A stretch of 64,000 nt of DNA, taken from contig OX638370.1 in the NCBI GenBank assembly GCA_951812925.1, forward strand, positions 95,370,897 through 95,434,896, given 5' to 3'. Within the stretch, counting starts at the first letter, position 1, and every line of letters starts with the position of its first letter. The notes beneath the pieces were generated by a model that ran no database searches, was not told the DNA's origin, and saw nothing but the letters and a program-made list of their open reading frames with translations. The translations under genes were made by a program, and so were the position numbers. Shown here piece after piece: positions 11,136 to 22,357 of the stretch. Source of the stretch: Calliopum simillimum. Its lineage: Eukaryota; Arthropoda; Insecta; Diptera; Lauxaniidae.

Positions 11136-11788
11136 TATATTTTTTTTTACGTTTTCGGCTGTAACTCGCTTATTTATCAAGATATTACCTTGCCGTTTTC
11201 ACCAGGTGTTCTTAAGACCTCAAACTTAAAGAAAATGCGAAAAAAATAAAATAGATTTTTTCAAACGTCTAGGTGTATATCTCCCCTTAAGGAAAAATTA
11301 AATTTGCGGTTTTCGCATTTACCACATCCGTAATTGGCAGATGAAAATATAAAACCCTCCCAAAAAAAAAAAAAAATTATTCTTCGAAACAAACCAAATC
11401 ATAAAAATTTTTCCCGAAAAAGATTGTTTTAAACTGAAAAAATTAAAAAAAAGTTTTTCCAGGAGTTATTGCTAACTTTCTGTAAATAACCGATTCATGG
11501 TTCATCGTTGCCAGACTTTTTTTCTCCACAAATTTGACGCAATTTGAATTTTTTCTTTAAAGCTTTTGCCATAAATTTCGTTTCCCTAGAACTTCGCAAA
11601 TAAAATTTATTTTCTTCAATATAACGAAAAACCCACAATCTCAAACACGTTTATGATGTAACGAAGCTAAATAATTCGATGAAACCAACCATAGAAAAAA
11701 AGAAGTGTTGACCCCCGATTTTCTAGTGTAGGTAGTTCCCACGGAGGCGCTTTACGTTAGGGGTGCTTGAAAGTATAATTTGCTTGGA

Positions 11789-12280
11789 GTTGCGCTCCCA
11801 CGAAATCAATATGTTCTCTTTGATGTACTTACATAAGCACCATGTAAAATTTTCAGAGAACATTTGATGCATCCCAAACCATTTTAAAAATCGAAAAGTG
11901 GTCCTGAGTATGGAAAAAATTTTCGTTTTAAAACTTAAACTGTTCAATTTTTTATATGGATTTTGAGCCGCTTAATTCGAATCTTCAATTTATTCCTCCT
12001 TAGTTCTGTAGTTTTGAAAATATTGTTCATTCAATGTGTAAAATAAAAATACGAAATAAAACGGTGAATAATCTCTAAAATTACAGAACTTATGAAGAAA
12101 TAAATTGCAGATTGGAAATAAGCGGCTCAAAAACCATTTCAAAAGTTATTTATATTCAGGACCACTTTCTTGGTTTTTCAAATGTTTTGGGATGCAATCA
12201 TTTTCTCTGAAATAGACCAAATTTTTTATGGTGTTTATTTACATTAGAAAGAAACTTTTGGTAGAAGTTGAATTCCCAGC
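11789..12280. repeat. Older fold-back repeat
   Basis: Left arm about 11789-12015 and right arm about 12085-12280 are inverted copies at perhaps 70-75% identity by eye. Shared blocks are TTTTCAGAGAA, GATGCATCCCAAA, GTGGTCCTGA, TTTTGAGCCGCTTA and TTAGTTCTGTA. The centre (about 12020-12080) is unpaired. No ends or target duplication were identified, and there is no coding content. Confidence 0.6.
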
Positions 12281-12803
12281 AACTTTTTTTTCATACAGTT
12301 TTAAGCCAGTATACTTTACATATAGTTTCAGAGATATAGCGAAACATGTTATGCATATGTAGGCATGATACTGTCCACTTTTTTTAGCGAATATTGATTG
12401 TGTTGGCGCCCTTTTCATATGTACTAAGTAAATATCATACATGCGGATAAAATTATTGCACAAATATGTTTTAAATGGCTGATTACACTGTGCAACTCTT
12501 ACAATAACTTTTCTCTATCAGGTCTGGGATCCGAGATATCCTTGCTCTAAAGTGGAAAAAGCTTTTTTCAGGAATGTCGTACACGGAGAAAAAAAAAATA
12601 CTTGCTACTTTATTTCTCATAAATTTTACCTGAATTTCAAATCAGAATAGTGACAACTTCAAACCGAATTAAATTTCACCTTATTTTTTAGTCAATTCGG
12701 AATGTTTTCTGGCTAATAATTTTTTTGATAAAATTGACGTGATATTTGCCTTACTGTAAATTTCAAACAAAAAAAAAAAAGTAAAAAAAAAAAAAATAAC
12801 TGA

Positions 12804-12873
12804 CTGCACTAGGGTACGAACCCTGGTCCTTCTGTGTGATAGGCAGATACACATCCTCCTGTGCTACTTGCGC
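12804..12873 (-). repeat. tRNA-like sequence (tRNA relic or SINE head)
   Basis: On the minus strand the sequence has an A-box-like TAGCACAGGAGG and a B-box-like GGGTTCGTACCC at tRNA spacing. Between them is an anticodon-arm-like hairpin (TCTGC, seven-base loop, ACAGA). The acceptor stem does not pair well and the inner anticodon pair is mismatched, so a working tRNA gene is unlikely. A long T-run follows on the same strand. A tRNA-derived SINE fragment or a decayed tRNA is the best reading. Confidence 0.45.
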
Positions 12874-12882
12874 ATATGATGA

Positions 12883-14358
12883 AGAGGCATAAAATTTGTA
12901 TATAAAGTAAATCTCTGTCTAAAAATAGAAATTTTTACTAAAATTTTCACTTTTTTCAACGGCATCGAGTAGCCTTAATCTTTTCTTTTGAATCTTACCT
13001 TTTATCTTTTAAATGGACCATAACTTTTCGAGCTATCTTCCATTGAAATATATCGCAACTCTATATAAAGGACTAGAGAATTTAAATTTGTATGGAATTC
13101 AGATACCTTTCCATTGAAGATGAATCTCGAAAAGTAAAGATTAAATTTAAAAAGTAAAAGAAAGGGTCATGTTTAATGAGAAAGATTATGGGACGTTGAC
13201 AAAAGGGAGCTACACTACACCCTGGATATGTGCCAAATGTCTAAAAATAGCGTTTTCTATACTTTTAACCAAAGATAACTCAGATCATAGAACTGATAGA
13301 GAAAAAAGGTTTGCCAGAATCGGAATAGGCGACCGCAAATAAACTGAAAAGAGTTTTTTTGCGATCTCATTCAAAATTTTTTCACTTAATTTGTTGCACT
13401 GTGAAAATTGCTTGTGATTGGCAGAATTTCGTTTTCGCCTCAATGAAAGTTAACGCACCCATTTACTCTGGCTGCAGCTTTAAACAAATGCATTTTTCCT
13501 ACAAAACTTTGGAAATTTTTTTTTTTTTTCTCAGTTCCGGCAACACCTACCCAGACTAGCAACATAATGCGACAGCAGCAAAAATAAAAAATCATTGCAA
13601 GCAACAATCATTTCATCTATGCGCGCATGGTGCAACATTTTTTGTTGGTATAACTTTTATTGTTGTAATTGCTGCTGCTGCTCCACCTTTTTCACATATA
13701 AAAAAAGTGGTGCCAACAACATGCGAGCACTACGAGTACTCGTATGCATGTACTCTGCGTGTGCGGTATTAAAAATCAAAATTTCTAACCTAAGGATATA
13801 ATTGCTACAACAATAACATTTATTGTTAAGAAAAAAAAAATGCTTAATAAATGTTTGTTGTTGTAAGCCTGGCATGCGCGTATAGCAAATATACTTTAAG
13901 CGACGCATGCGCACAACAATTTTGGCCATAACTGCGCATTGTTGGGCTAAAGCAATAAAAGCCAGAGATCTACTAAGTTTTGGGCATAAAACGAAGAACA
14001 CTTTGTTTTATTTTTTGGTCTTTTCAAAGACGGCTTTTTTTTATAGCGACCACGTCGTCATCGTAAACGATCTTAAAACTGATCTTGTGCAATTTTAGCG
14101 CTTTTATTGTTGTACTTAAGATGTTTGTTGTTGTTTTATGTGTTGTTGTTTTCTTTGTTGTTACTCTATTGAGTGTTGCCTAGTGCTGTTTGTCTATTGT
14201 GGTAGTTTTTGTAGTGTATATTAACCCATATATAACCAGCGATTGGCTTTAAAGAAAAGTTTCACTTTGTGCGAAAAGTTTATGGTTCTAAGGTTCCGCA
14301 TGGACAGGGAAAATTGGAAAAAGTACTCGTTTGCAAAGCGTATCCCAATAAAAACACG
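12883..14358. other. Intergenic sequence with TTG-rich tracts and ATGCGC motifs
   Basis: No conserved coding sequence was found. The stretch 13640-14180 is rich in TTG, TGC and CAA repeats, which create spurious open frames on both strands. Three GC-rich ATGCGC-type palindromes lie at 13618-13630, 13872-13880 and 13903-13912 in otherwise AT-rich DNA; they are discussed as a possible regulatory cluster. Confidence 0.5.
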
Positions 14359-14360
14359 TA

Positions 14361-16543
14361 GGGAGGGGAGGGGGGGGCTAGTGTGGACTGGGGGCTAGTG
14401 TGGACAAATTCAAATTCTCGCGCCGTTTTGAATTTTTTGTTTCTGTTTTATATTTTTCAAGTTGATATTTGCACTCTGCATCACCAAAAAAAAATTCATT
14501 TGTTGACAGTTCAGCTTTCCATGATAACGTGACCGAAAGTGTTTTACGCAGCAAAAAGTAATTTTTTTGTTGTTTCGTAATTTCAGTGATACTTTTAAAC
14601 TAATTATTCTTCTGCTGTAGTGTTAATAGATAATACAACTTAAAATAGTGTTTATTTAAACCATTGAAATTATTTTTGAAGAACTTTACCGTAAGATTAA
14701 AAAAAAAATATTTTTGTTTAAAAAGACATGAAGGGGCTAGTGTAGACAACTGAAATGGGACTAGTGTGGACATGTCCGCAGCAGCTGAAATGACTCCAGA
14801 AATCGTCAGACCATTTCTAAAAGCCGTTCCAAGAAAGTATGTTACTGAAAAGAAAGAACGACAGATTCACGTATCCCGAAATGAAATAGTGGCAAAGCTG
14901 CCACAACCACAACAACTGTCGGAAACATCTCGATCAGCAAGTTATATGAAGTTTGAAACAACATGGACAAAAAGTATTTTATATTGGCCAAATTATCACG
15001 ATCCACGGTTCTCAAGATTTCGACATTACGTTTCTAAAAAGAAAGAACGATAGATTCACGTATCCCGATATACCGGATACCAGCCAAATTCACTGAAATG
15101 AAATAGTGACAAAGCTGCCACAAGCACAACAACTGCCGGGAACATCTCGATCAGCACGTTATATGAAGTTTGATATAAATTTCTCCAAATACAACATGGG
15201 ATAGAAGTTAATTTTTTATTTGTATCATTATTTGTATTACATCATTATTTTCTTGAATAAACATGTATCTGGACTCTTTCTTAACGTTTTTGTATGAACT
15301 ATCAAGTTTCTTATGATGTCCACATTAGCCCCCAGTTAAATCAATGTTTGTCCCTTATACGGGGCTAGTGTGGTAAAATGTAAGCTCTTTTTAAAATAAC
15401 ACAGACCTGCATGGGTTTTCCTCTCTAAGTTTTAAAAAGCAATTTCTATAGATTTAAGTGTGTTGATTACGAGAAAAATAGTGAAAAAATTCCAGCACGT
15501 CACAATTTTCAGTATTTTAAGTTTTAATCAAGTGCCTTTTTTGTATATACAAGACTACCGCGCCTATACTACTGAACGTATCAAAACCATATTTGCACCA
15601 GATGTTATTTTGGTGCTCCAACACATTTATAGGAAATATGGGATCGATTGGACAAGGGGGTGTTGTACCCCTCATATAAAAAAAAACTCAAAATAATTGA
15701 ACATTTTATTTGAGTCACTCCTACGCCTATACCAGTAGGTATATTGAAACCATATTAACAGCATATATCCGCCTGATATTCCGACAGATTTGTCTTGACA
15801 ATAGGGGTAATCGAATGAAAGTACGGTGCGCTCGGTATGCAAAGAAAACATACCGTAAACAAAAAAAAAAAAAAAACGCATATCTACGTTCTTGACCTGC
15901 AATGTGAAACTTGATATCTGGATGAATATTATGCATAACATTTAGCTTGATCGTACGGGGAGCACCAAAAAAATATATGGTGCAAGAATGGTTTAAATAT
16001 GTTGAGTATTTTAGGCATGATATTGAAGAGTACGTAAGCACAAACGATTGAATTAATAAGTTTTCAAATGCTGCACAGACTTACAAGGGTACCCCTCTTA
16101 AAATTACGAGAGTGTTTTTTAATGTATTTTTTGATGTCGAGCCCAAATCCGTTTACAGAATTGCTCTATCACGTCCGAATTTTGAGAAAATTTAAAATAA
16201 CAGTGTAAAACACACGATTTTCTATTATTTTTGAGGTTATGAAAACTGGAATATCTCAAAATTCTGACGTGATGGAAAGAAACCAAGTTTAGAGTCGTGA
16301 TTAGGAGGTCCGAAACCACCATAATTGGCTTCAAAAATCAAGAGAGGAAAAAAAAGTGTCGAATTTGCAGGCCTGTGTAATTTAATAAAGCATTTATAAA
16401 AATTGAAAATCATAACTATTGACGCAATTATGAAGGCAAGAGGTATAAGTAATCGCTAAAAATTACTTTATTACAAAAATGATATATTTACATATATAAT
16501 TTTGTAATTATATAAAAATTATCCACACTAGCCCCCTATCCCC
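14361..16543 (+). mobile_element. Pogo/Tigger-like transposon relic with repeated subterminal motif
   Basis: The ends are GGGAGGGGAGGGGGGGC (left) and, reversed, GGGATAGGGGGCTAGTGTGG (right), flanked by TA at 14359-14360 and 16544-16545. The motif GGGGCTAGTGTGGAC occurs seven times in variant form: about 14377, 14391, 14743, 14757, 15316 (reversed), 15361 and 16526 (reversed). Inside is a C-terminal scrap of a pogo-type transposase, and a local direct duplication (about 14845-14940 and 15035-15180). The 2183-bp copy lacks a catalytic domain and is dead. Confidence 0.7.
14766..15053 (+). pseudogene. Pogo/Tigger-like transposase, C-terminal fragment
   Basis: The 95-residue frame contains MTPEIVRPFLKAVPRK followed by a basic stretch (EKKERQIHVSR). 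It resembles the tail found after the DDE domain in pogo/Tigger/jerky-type transposases, where a (T/S)PE.(V/I)RPFPKA..RK block precedes a basic region; this is from memory of the family. No catalytic D residues and no CENP-B-like DNA-binding domain are present. A second copy of the basic part follows out of frame at about 15035-15180. It lies inside the element with GGGGCTAGTGTGGAC ends. Family call moderate. Confidence 0.5.
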
Positions 16544-16759
16544 TATATTTCGCTCCAGTTTTGATATTTTTATTACATGTTCCGATAAAGTATGGAACAA
16601 AATATCCGGCAAATGGCCACCACGGTTCTAATGACCGGATATTGTTCTTTTCATGAAATTTTCAACAATAGAGCTAGACTCTTGAAATTTAGTACAAATG
16701 TTTCTAGGGCAAAAACTATGAAAATGTGTGATTTTGAACAAAATCAATCCACGGATACG

Positions 16760-17275
16760 CCTACCTGCCAAACAAAGTTGGGGCGTGATCAAAAATTTTT
16801 AGAATCCAAAAGCAGACAAAATTTCCTAAAAAATTGCTGGTATGGCAAGCTATATGCAATTGCGGCAAAAGAAACAGGTCATTTGTTATAGTGGGCTCTA
16901 CAAATACTGAAATATACATCAAAGAATGTTTGAAAAAAGCTTCTTCCTTTCATAAGAGAGCACAATGTGCCCACATATTTTTGGCCCGATTTGGTATCAT
17001 GTCACTACGGCAAGTAAGCTCTGGAGTGGTACCAAAGTAATAACATAGTTTTTTTACCATGAGAGGCTAATCCTCCAAATTGTCCGGAGCTGGAGAGATA
17101 TTGAGCTCTAGTGAAAAGAAACTTAAAGAGCACAAAAAAATGTGTCCCAAAATATCGATGATTTTAAAAGGAGATGGGCAAACTGTTCCAAAAAGGTGTC
17201 TGAAACAACTATCAAATCTCTAATGGAAGGATTACTAAGAAAGGTCCACGAGTTCATAAATAGTGGTTAGAACTA
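16760..17275 (+). pseudogene. Tc1-like transposase relic, frameshifted
   Basis: The plus strand between 16834 and 17040 reads VWQAICNCGKRNRSFVIVG then STNTEIYIKECLKK, a typical stretch before the second catalytic D of Tc1-like transposases. It continues in broken frames through a FLARFGIMSLRQ block (normally PDLASCHY) to a NPPNCPEL-like segment (about 17070-17100) and a VKRNLK-like basic stretch. A slightly different frame upstream (16592-16891) holds the region before it. Several stops and frameshifts separate the parts, so it is a dead copy. No terminal repeats were located. It lies directly downstream of the pogo-like element but seems unrelated to it. Confidence 0.65.
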
Positions 17276-20200
17276 TAAAAGCTATATTTTCTGTAATTTG
17301 TATAATATTATCAATTAAATAAAAAAAGCAAAACTCTGAAGTTTTTTCGATGCAGTTTATTTCGTTGACTTCTGCTGAGTCGGAGTATACGATACAACAA
17401 CTCTTTTTTGCGTATAAGCCGAGAATATTGCATAAGCATGTTATTTAAATATAAGAAAACACAAACTGCGTTAAAAAATAAGATCAATCATCGAAGTATT
17501 TTTCGAAGCTGAAACCGGCAACAGAATAATTCTATTATGTCAGGATTTTAAGATATATTAACCTAAGAGTTCAAAGAACACTGTCTTTTCGCTATTTTTG
17601 AAAATCTGATACGTTAATTTGAAGCAAAAGTCTTTTTTCTTCAAATCCATTCAAATTCAACTTCGAAAAATAAATCGAAAATCAATGTTGTAGTTTTTGA
17701 TTTTTTTTTTTTTTTTTTTTTTTTGAGGTCAACGAACAAAGCCCCATCAAAAAGATTTCTACCATGAAACTTTGAAGTTGCCCCTATCTTTCCTGGAGTT
17801 ATGTTTATGAAACTTTTTTTCAAGTAAAAAAATACTGAAATTTTTCTATTCCAGTTCTATTCCAACATAATTTTATTTTTTTTCTCGAAAAGACTCAATT
17901 TTTTTTTTTATTTTTCAAGATCCGGTCTTTCCCAAATTTTGGTTTGTAATCGACTTTTTGTATTTGATTTATCGTCATGATTCTATATAGAAATTTAGTT
18001 TATCTGCAAATAATATCAATCATATCGTCAGCTGAGAAAATGTTTTTTAGTTGGGGGTGCAACTTTATGCTTCCAAGTATGATCTTTCTTCACAGTTCTG
18101 AGCTAAGTGTCCAGTATTCTTTTGCCAAGTCGTACACTTAAATTTGCGATTTTACATGTTTAGTTTTTGCAAAAACAACGGGCAAACACTTCGCTTTATT
18201 TGGTTTTTGATACAAAAAAGCAGAGGTTTAATTGGTTCAAAATGTTCAGATTCTAAACAGATAATTTTATTAATAACACCGCTGGAAAAATAAAAATTTT
18301 ATTTGATGAATATCTCAGCGGTAAAAATGGGCTAATTGTGCAATACTCCTGTTGCACTCGTTTAATTTATATCATCACTAAAGTTATTCTATGTATAGTA
18401 TACATACCAGTACTATACTTCGTATCTAGCCAGTCAGTCAGCTAGCCATATTGCGAGAGTCAGCTGCTCAATAGCGACTACGGTGTTGTTGGATTTTTGT
18501 TTTGAGGAAACGCCTCTATCTCTTGTAAGCGATCTGTTTTATAATTTTTTCACTTCGCGTACTTTTTTTTTCTCCTTCTAGTATAAAACTCTATTGTTTT
18601 CCTTCAGCGGTCTGTGTCAGACTGTGATGCCTACATTTATTGTCTCTATGCAAGATCTATCTGGGTTGTAAGGCGCATTTTAAGCGCAAATGCCTTGTAA
18701 TGCGATACTATGAAAGCAATAACGATACTGTGGAGAAATTGCAAAAGTTCAAATTTTTCAAATATTTTCCCAAAAAAAAAAGAATATTCAATTTTTCGAA
18801 GAATATTTTTATATTCAGAAAGATATATGTATACGTTTGCACTATTTCAGAAATGCCAAAAATTCAAATATCTTCACATTAAGTTACAGGGCACTTCTTA
18901 AGTAATACCAACTACTTTAAATTAATTTCATTCGTTAGCTGTTTTTTGCATAATCTTTGACAATGCAATCTAATTTCAATTGAAATTGAATTTTCATTAT
19001 TTCCATCACAAGCGCTCTCATCACATTTGAATGGGCACTCAATTAAAAATTCTGGAAAAAAAGTGACTTTATATTGAACTCTAATAAAATGATTAATGAT
19101 GATGATATACCGCTGGCCGGTGAACACAACAATCTGTTGATAACATAACAATGAAGTGAGACATCAACAGCAACTTTGAATGCAGACTGTGAACGATTTT
19201 TGCTTAAGGAACGTATTGAAGTCTTTAGATGAAAATTGAATTGAATTCTTATATATCAGTCTCTTTCGAAATACCTTTCTGGGTTAGTAACAACATATAT
19301 AGTATATAGCAACAACAACCGGAAAATAGCAAAAAATTCAAAAAACTTAATTACGAAATACTTAAAAATTGCAACAACAGGCGAAAAAAAATGATTTTTC
19401 TGCTTTTAAAGGGGTCAATTAAAGCTAATTGGATATTTTTGCACAGCATTTAAATGCTGCCAATTTTACGTCAATACAAATGCTTGGCGTTTTTTGCAAA
19501 CCAAGCAATTTTATATTAACCAAAATTATTACGCTTTCAGCCGCTATTAAATCTTCGACAATGTTACTTCCGTATAAAAACCGTGAAAAATGTCCTTGAA
19601 TCCTCAATACAAACGAAATCTCGATACTTTTTTCGATCTTGTTTCATATCTTGTCCTCTATAAAAAATGTTGGCTGTTGTATTTCCGAAGCTGCTTTGCC
19701 CAATTTAATCAAAACTAATGATTTGAGATATCGTACGAATCGTTTCGAACACTTTCGAAAGTAAAAACCGTATTATGACATGAATTTGCATGGAATAGCT
19801 TTGAGCGACCTCTAGATCCGAAATATTTTTCAGCTCTTTAGTTTGCTACCGAATATTCGCTTCCTATTGCTTTGTAATTGTTTTCTATGCACAATCAATT
19901 AGTATGGCGCTCGTCTCTAAAACAAATCAGTAGCAATTTGTCCTCTGTTGGTAATTTTGAGCACGCTAACGATGCCATCTCGCTGTACTTACATATTGTT
20001 TTTTGTCAGTATTGGCGCGGATAGCATGCCTCCTGTTTTTTTGGTGACGTTGTTAATGTTTTTATGTTCCACTCTTCAAATTTTTATCATGGACATCGCT
20101 GCTCTAAATGATCTTAAAAAAATCCAGCTTCTTTTTTTTGACACCATCTATCATATTTTCAAGGGTATTCAAAAAATTGCCAGAACACTTTTTTTTAATC

Positions 20201-20710
20201 ATACATTTAATTAATATACATTCCGATAAAAGAAAAATTCTGGTGTACCCTTACTCAAACATTACAAATAATATTAATCTTATTCAGATAGAGTGTGCGA
20301 GATAGGCCGATGCGCAAGAGAGAGCTTTAGAGAGTTTTCCATACAATAGGAAAAGTTTCTCATAGGAATTGTGTTCCACAGTAAGTTTTTCTAGTGGTTG
20401 TCGGTCGGAGTGGGGAAATTAATAGGAATTATTCTGTGTGTAACAATCCGTAAAACACTAATAACCAGCTCTCGCATATCCTTTTTATGTAAACAGACCT
20501 TGTATTTTCTGTAACTCCCTTTTGCATACAAGCAGCTGTTCTTTTTTGTGTGTTTATGTCCTACAAAATTTCAATTGGCTCCATATGCATTACTCTTACA
20601 CCAGTCCAGTGCTAGTTGTGGTATGAAGTAATCCTGTAGTAATATTTTTTTTTTTTTTGAATTGGACTTATATTTTCTTAAAATAAATTAAATAAAGTAA
20701 AATGACATTC
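17276..20710. other. AT-rich intergenic sequence with no recognised gene
   Basis: No conserved gene or bounded transposon was recognised. A 24-base T run is at 17701-17724. A TATAAAA at about 18582 followed some 25-30 bp later by TTCAGCG could be a core promoter, but no coding exon follows. A minus-strand open frame at 18912-19151 has a Cys-rich tail (CPFKCDESACDG) behind an acceptor-like TTTTTTCCAG; I do not recognise it and treat it as unproven. Confidence 0.45.
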
Positions 20711-20888
20711 CCCAGTGTGCCAGACGGTTCAAATCTTCGCTTTTTTATCCGTTACGGATCCGTTACTGATCCGTTGGCGGGAGAGATTCCTAAAAAAAAA
20801 GCGAATCGTTTTTTTTTTTGGAATTTCTCCCGCAAACGGATCTGTAACGGGTAAAAAAGCGAAGATTTGAACCGTCTGGCACACTGGG
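20711..20888. mobile_element. 178-bp hairpin MITE
   Basis: The two halves are near-perfect inverted copies. Each starts CCCAGTGTGCCAGACGG, continues through TTCAAATCTTCGC and a CCGTTAC block, and meets in a short T/A-rich loop. The CAGTG start recalls hAT termini, but no 8-bp target duplication is evident, so the superfamily is open. There is no coding content. Confidence 0.8.
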
Positions 20889-22324
20889 TCATAACAGCAT
20901 TAACAAAAATAAATTCATTAATTTCAGTTTTTTTTTCACAATTTCTTTTGCCATCAAATTCAAGTGACACGAAACACAAAATATTTCAAAAGCTAATAAC
21001 GAAAATTGTAATTTGTTTTCGTCACGATTAAAATTTATTTGCCCCTACAAACTACAAACTGATATCAAACTGGCCCCCACTGCATCCTTTTTCAATAGTT
21101 TCGGGCTAGCACTAACCGGGAACTAGTATTTTTTGTAGACTGTCTCATATTTTTACTGCGGGGTAGTGAGCGAATTTTGCATTCTCCCTTTTTATATAGT
21201 ATTTATGTATCAAATTTTATACATTTTTATTTAGAGTGTAAAGCGATCTTTTGCACAAAAGCAGAAATCCTTTGTTTGGACTAGCTGCTCTAAAGATACA
21301 TACATCGAGATATCAGCACAAAAGTTGACGCGATAATTATTACTAGGCGTGTTCCTTTTGACGCGTATATACAATAAACTGGTTCGACGTATATGAAGCA
21401 AAACAAAAGTCATCTCTACTCAGTCCCAAAAGTTAGAAGGACTCTGAAAAACGATATCTGCATCATTTTTTTTTTTGCTAAAAAAAAGAAAAATATAACT
21501 TTTTTTCTTCACAAAAATGATACCCAAATTTGCTCAAAAAATAAAGATTAGGCCCGTGAAAAAAATGTTGCCATTAAAATATTATATATATTATGTATAG
21601 ATGATATTTTATTTTTTTAATACCCTGAAGAATGCATTCGAATCCCAGACAAGGTTTTTTTTAAGTTATAACAAATATTTGACCTGCACATTCATATGCC
21701 ATGAAATAGATATCATTTTTGGCACAATCAACAATATTTCAAGGTTCAATTAAAGGCTTATTTATATTTACCGAAATTTGTTAATTATTAATAAATATTT
21801 TCTAGAATGTTCAATGAAATATATTTCTGTGAGTGAAACATACTCGTTTCTCAATGTATGTATGCATCGCTCTTTAATGGAGAATCACATGCTTTACAAA
21901 TAATTTTCTTGATAGGTACTTATGTACAAGAAATTTACCATTTAAGAACTTTTTAGTAAAAACGATTTTTTGACGTTTATAGCCACTTAAATGGTTCAAG
22001 AGTTATTGCTATTTGAAAATTAACACGCGCCAATGGATAAACGCCTATTTTCATCATGATGGACGTTTTTTAAATATTTTTCAATCTCATAACCCGAATT
22101 TGAAATACTAAGCACAGATTTCGTGTGGAATCTAGATGGATGGAAACCCTCAACTCCCCCTAGGCTTATATAAAACTTCGTGGGGTAAATAAAAAAATAA
22201 TGTTTCAAAATAAAATCAAAGTGCAATGACTGGTTTTGTTTGTGCTTCAACAGTTATAAATTTTTGATGCGCGGACAACGATTTGCATCGCCTATTGCAC
22301 AACAATCGAGACAGCAGCAATTCA

Positions 22325-22357
<33 letters not shown>

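Larger units (their letters stand above)
9948..11286 (-). mobile_element. TTAA-flanked TIR element with transposase remains
   Basis: Terminal inverted repeats GGGGAGATATACACCTAGA begin at 9948 and, reversed, end at 11286. The flanking four bases are TTGA (9944-9947) and TTAA (11287-11290), consistent with a TTAA target duplication with one change. Inside lie the minus-strand remains of a Mutator-like-domain transposase and a younger MITE. TTAA targets occur in the Kolobok and piggyBac groups; the GGGG start and the transposase type make Kolobok the better guess. The element is an internally deleted, dead copy. Confidence 0.75.

Noticed and set aside
18912..19151. Minus-strand frame with a Cys-rich tail behind an acceptor-like site
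   Set aside because: Too short, no recognised Cys spacing of a known family, and no partner exon found.
21620..21660. TTCGAATCCC resembling a tRNA B box
   Set aside because: No A box or foldable anticodon and acceptor arms upstream.
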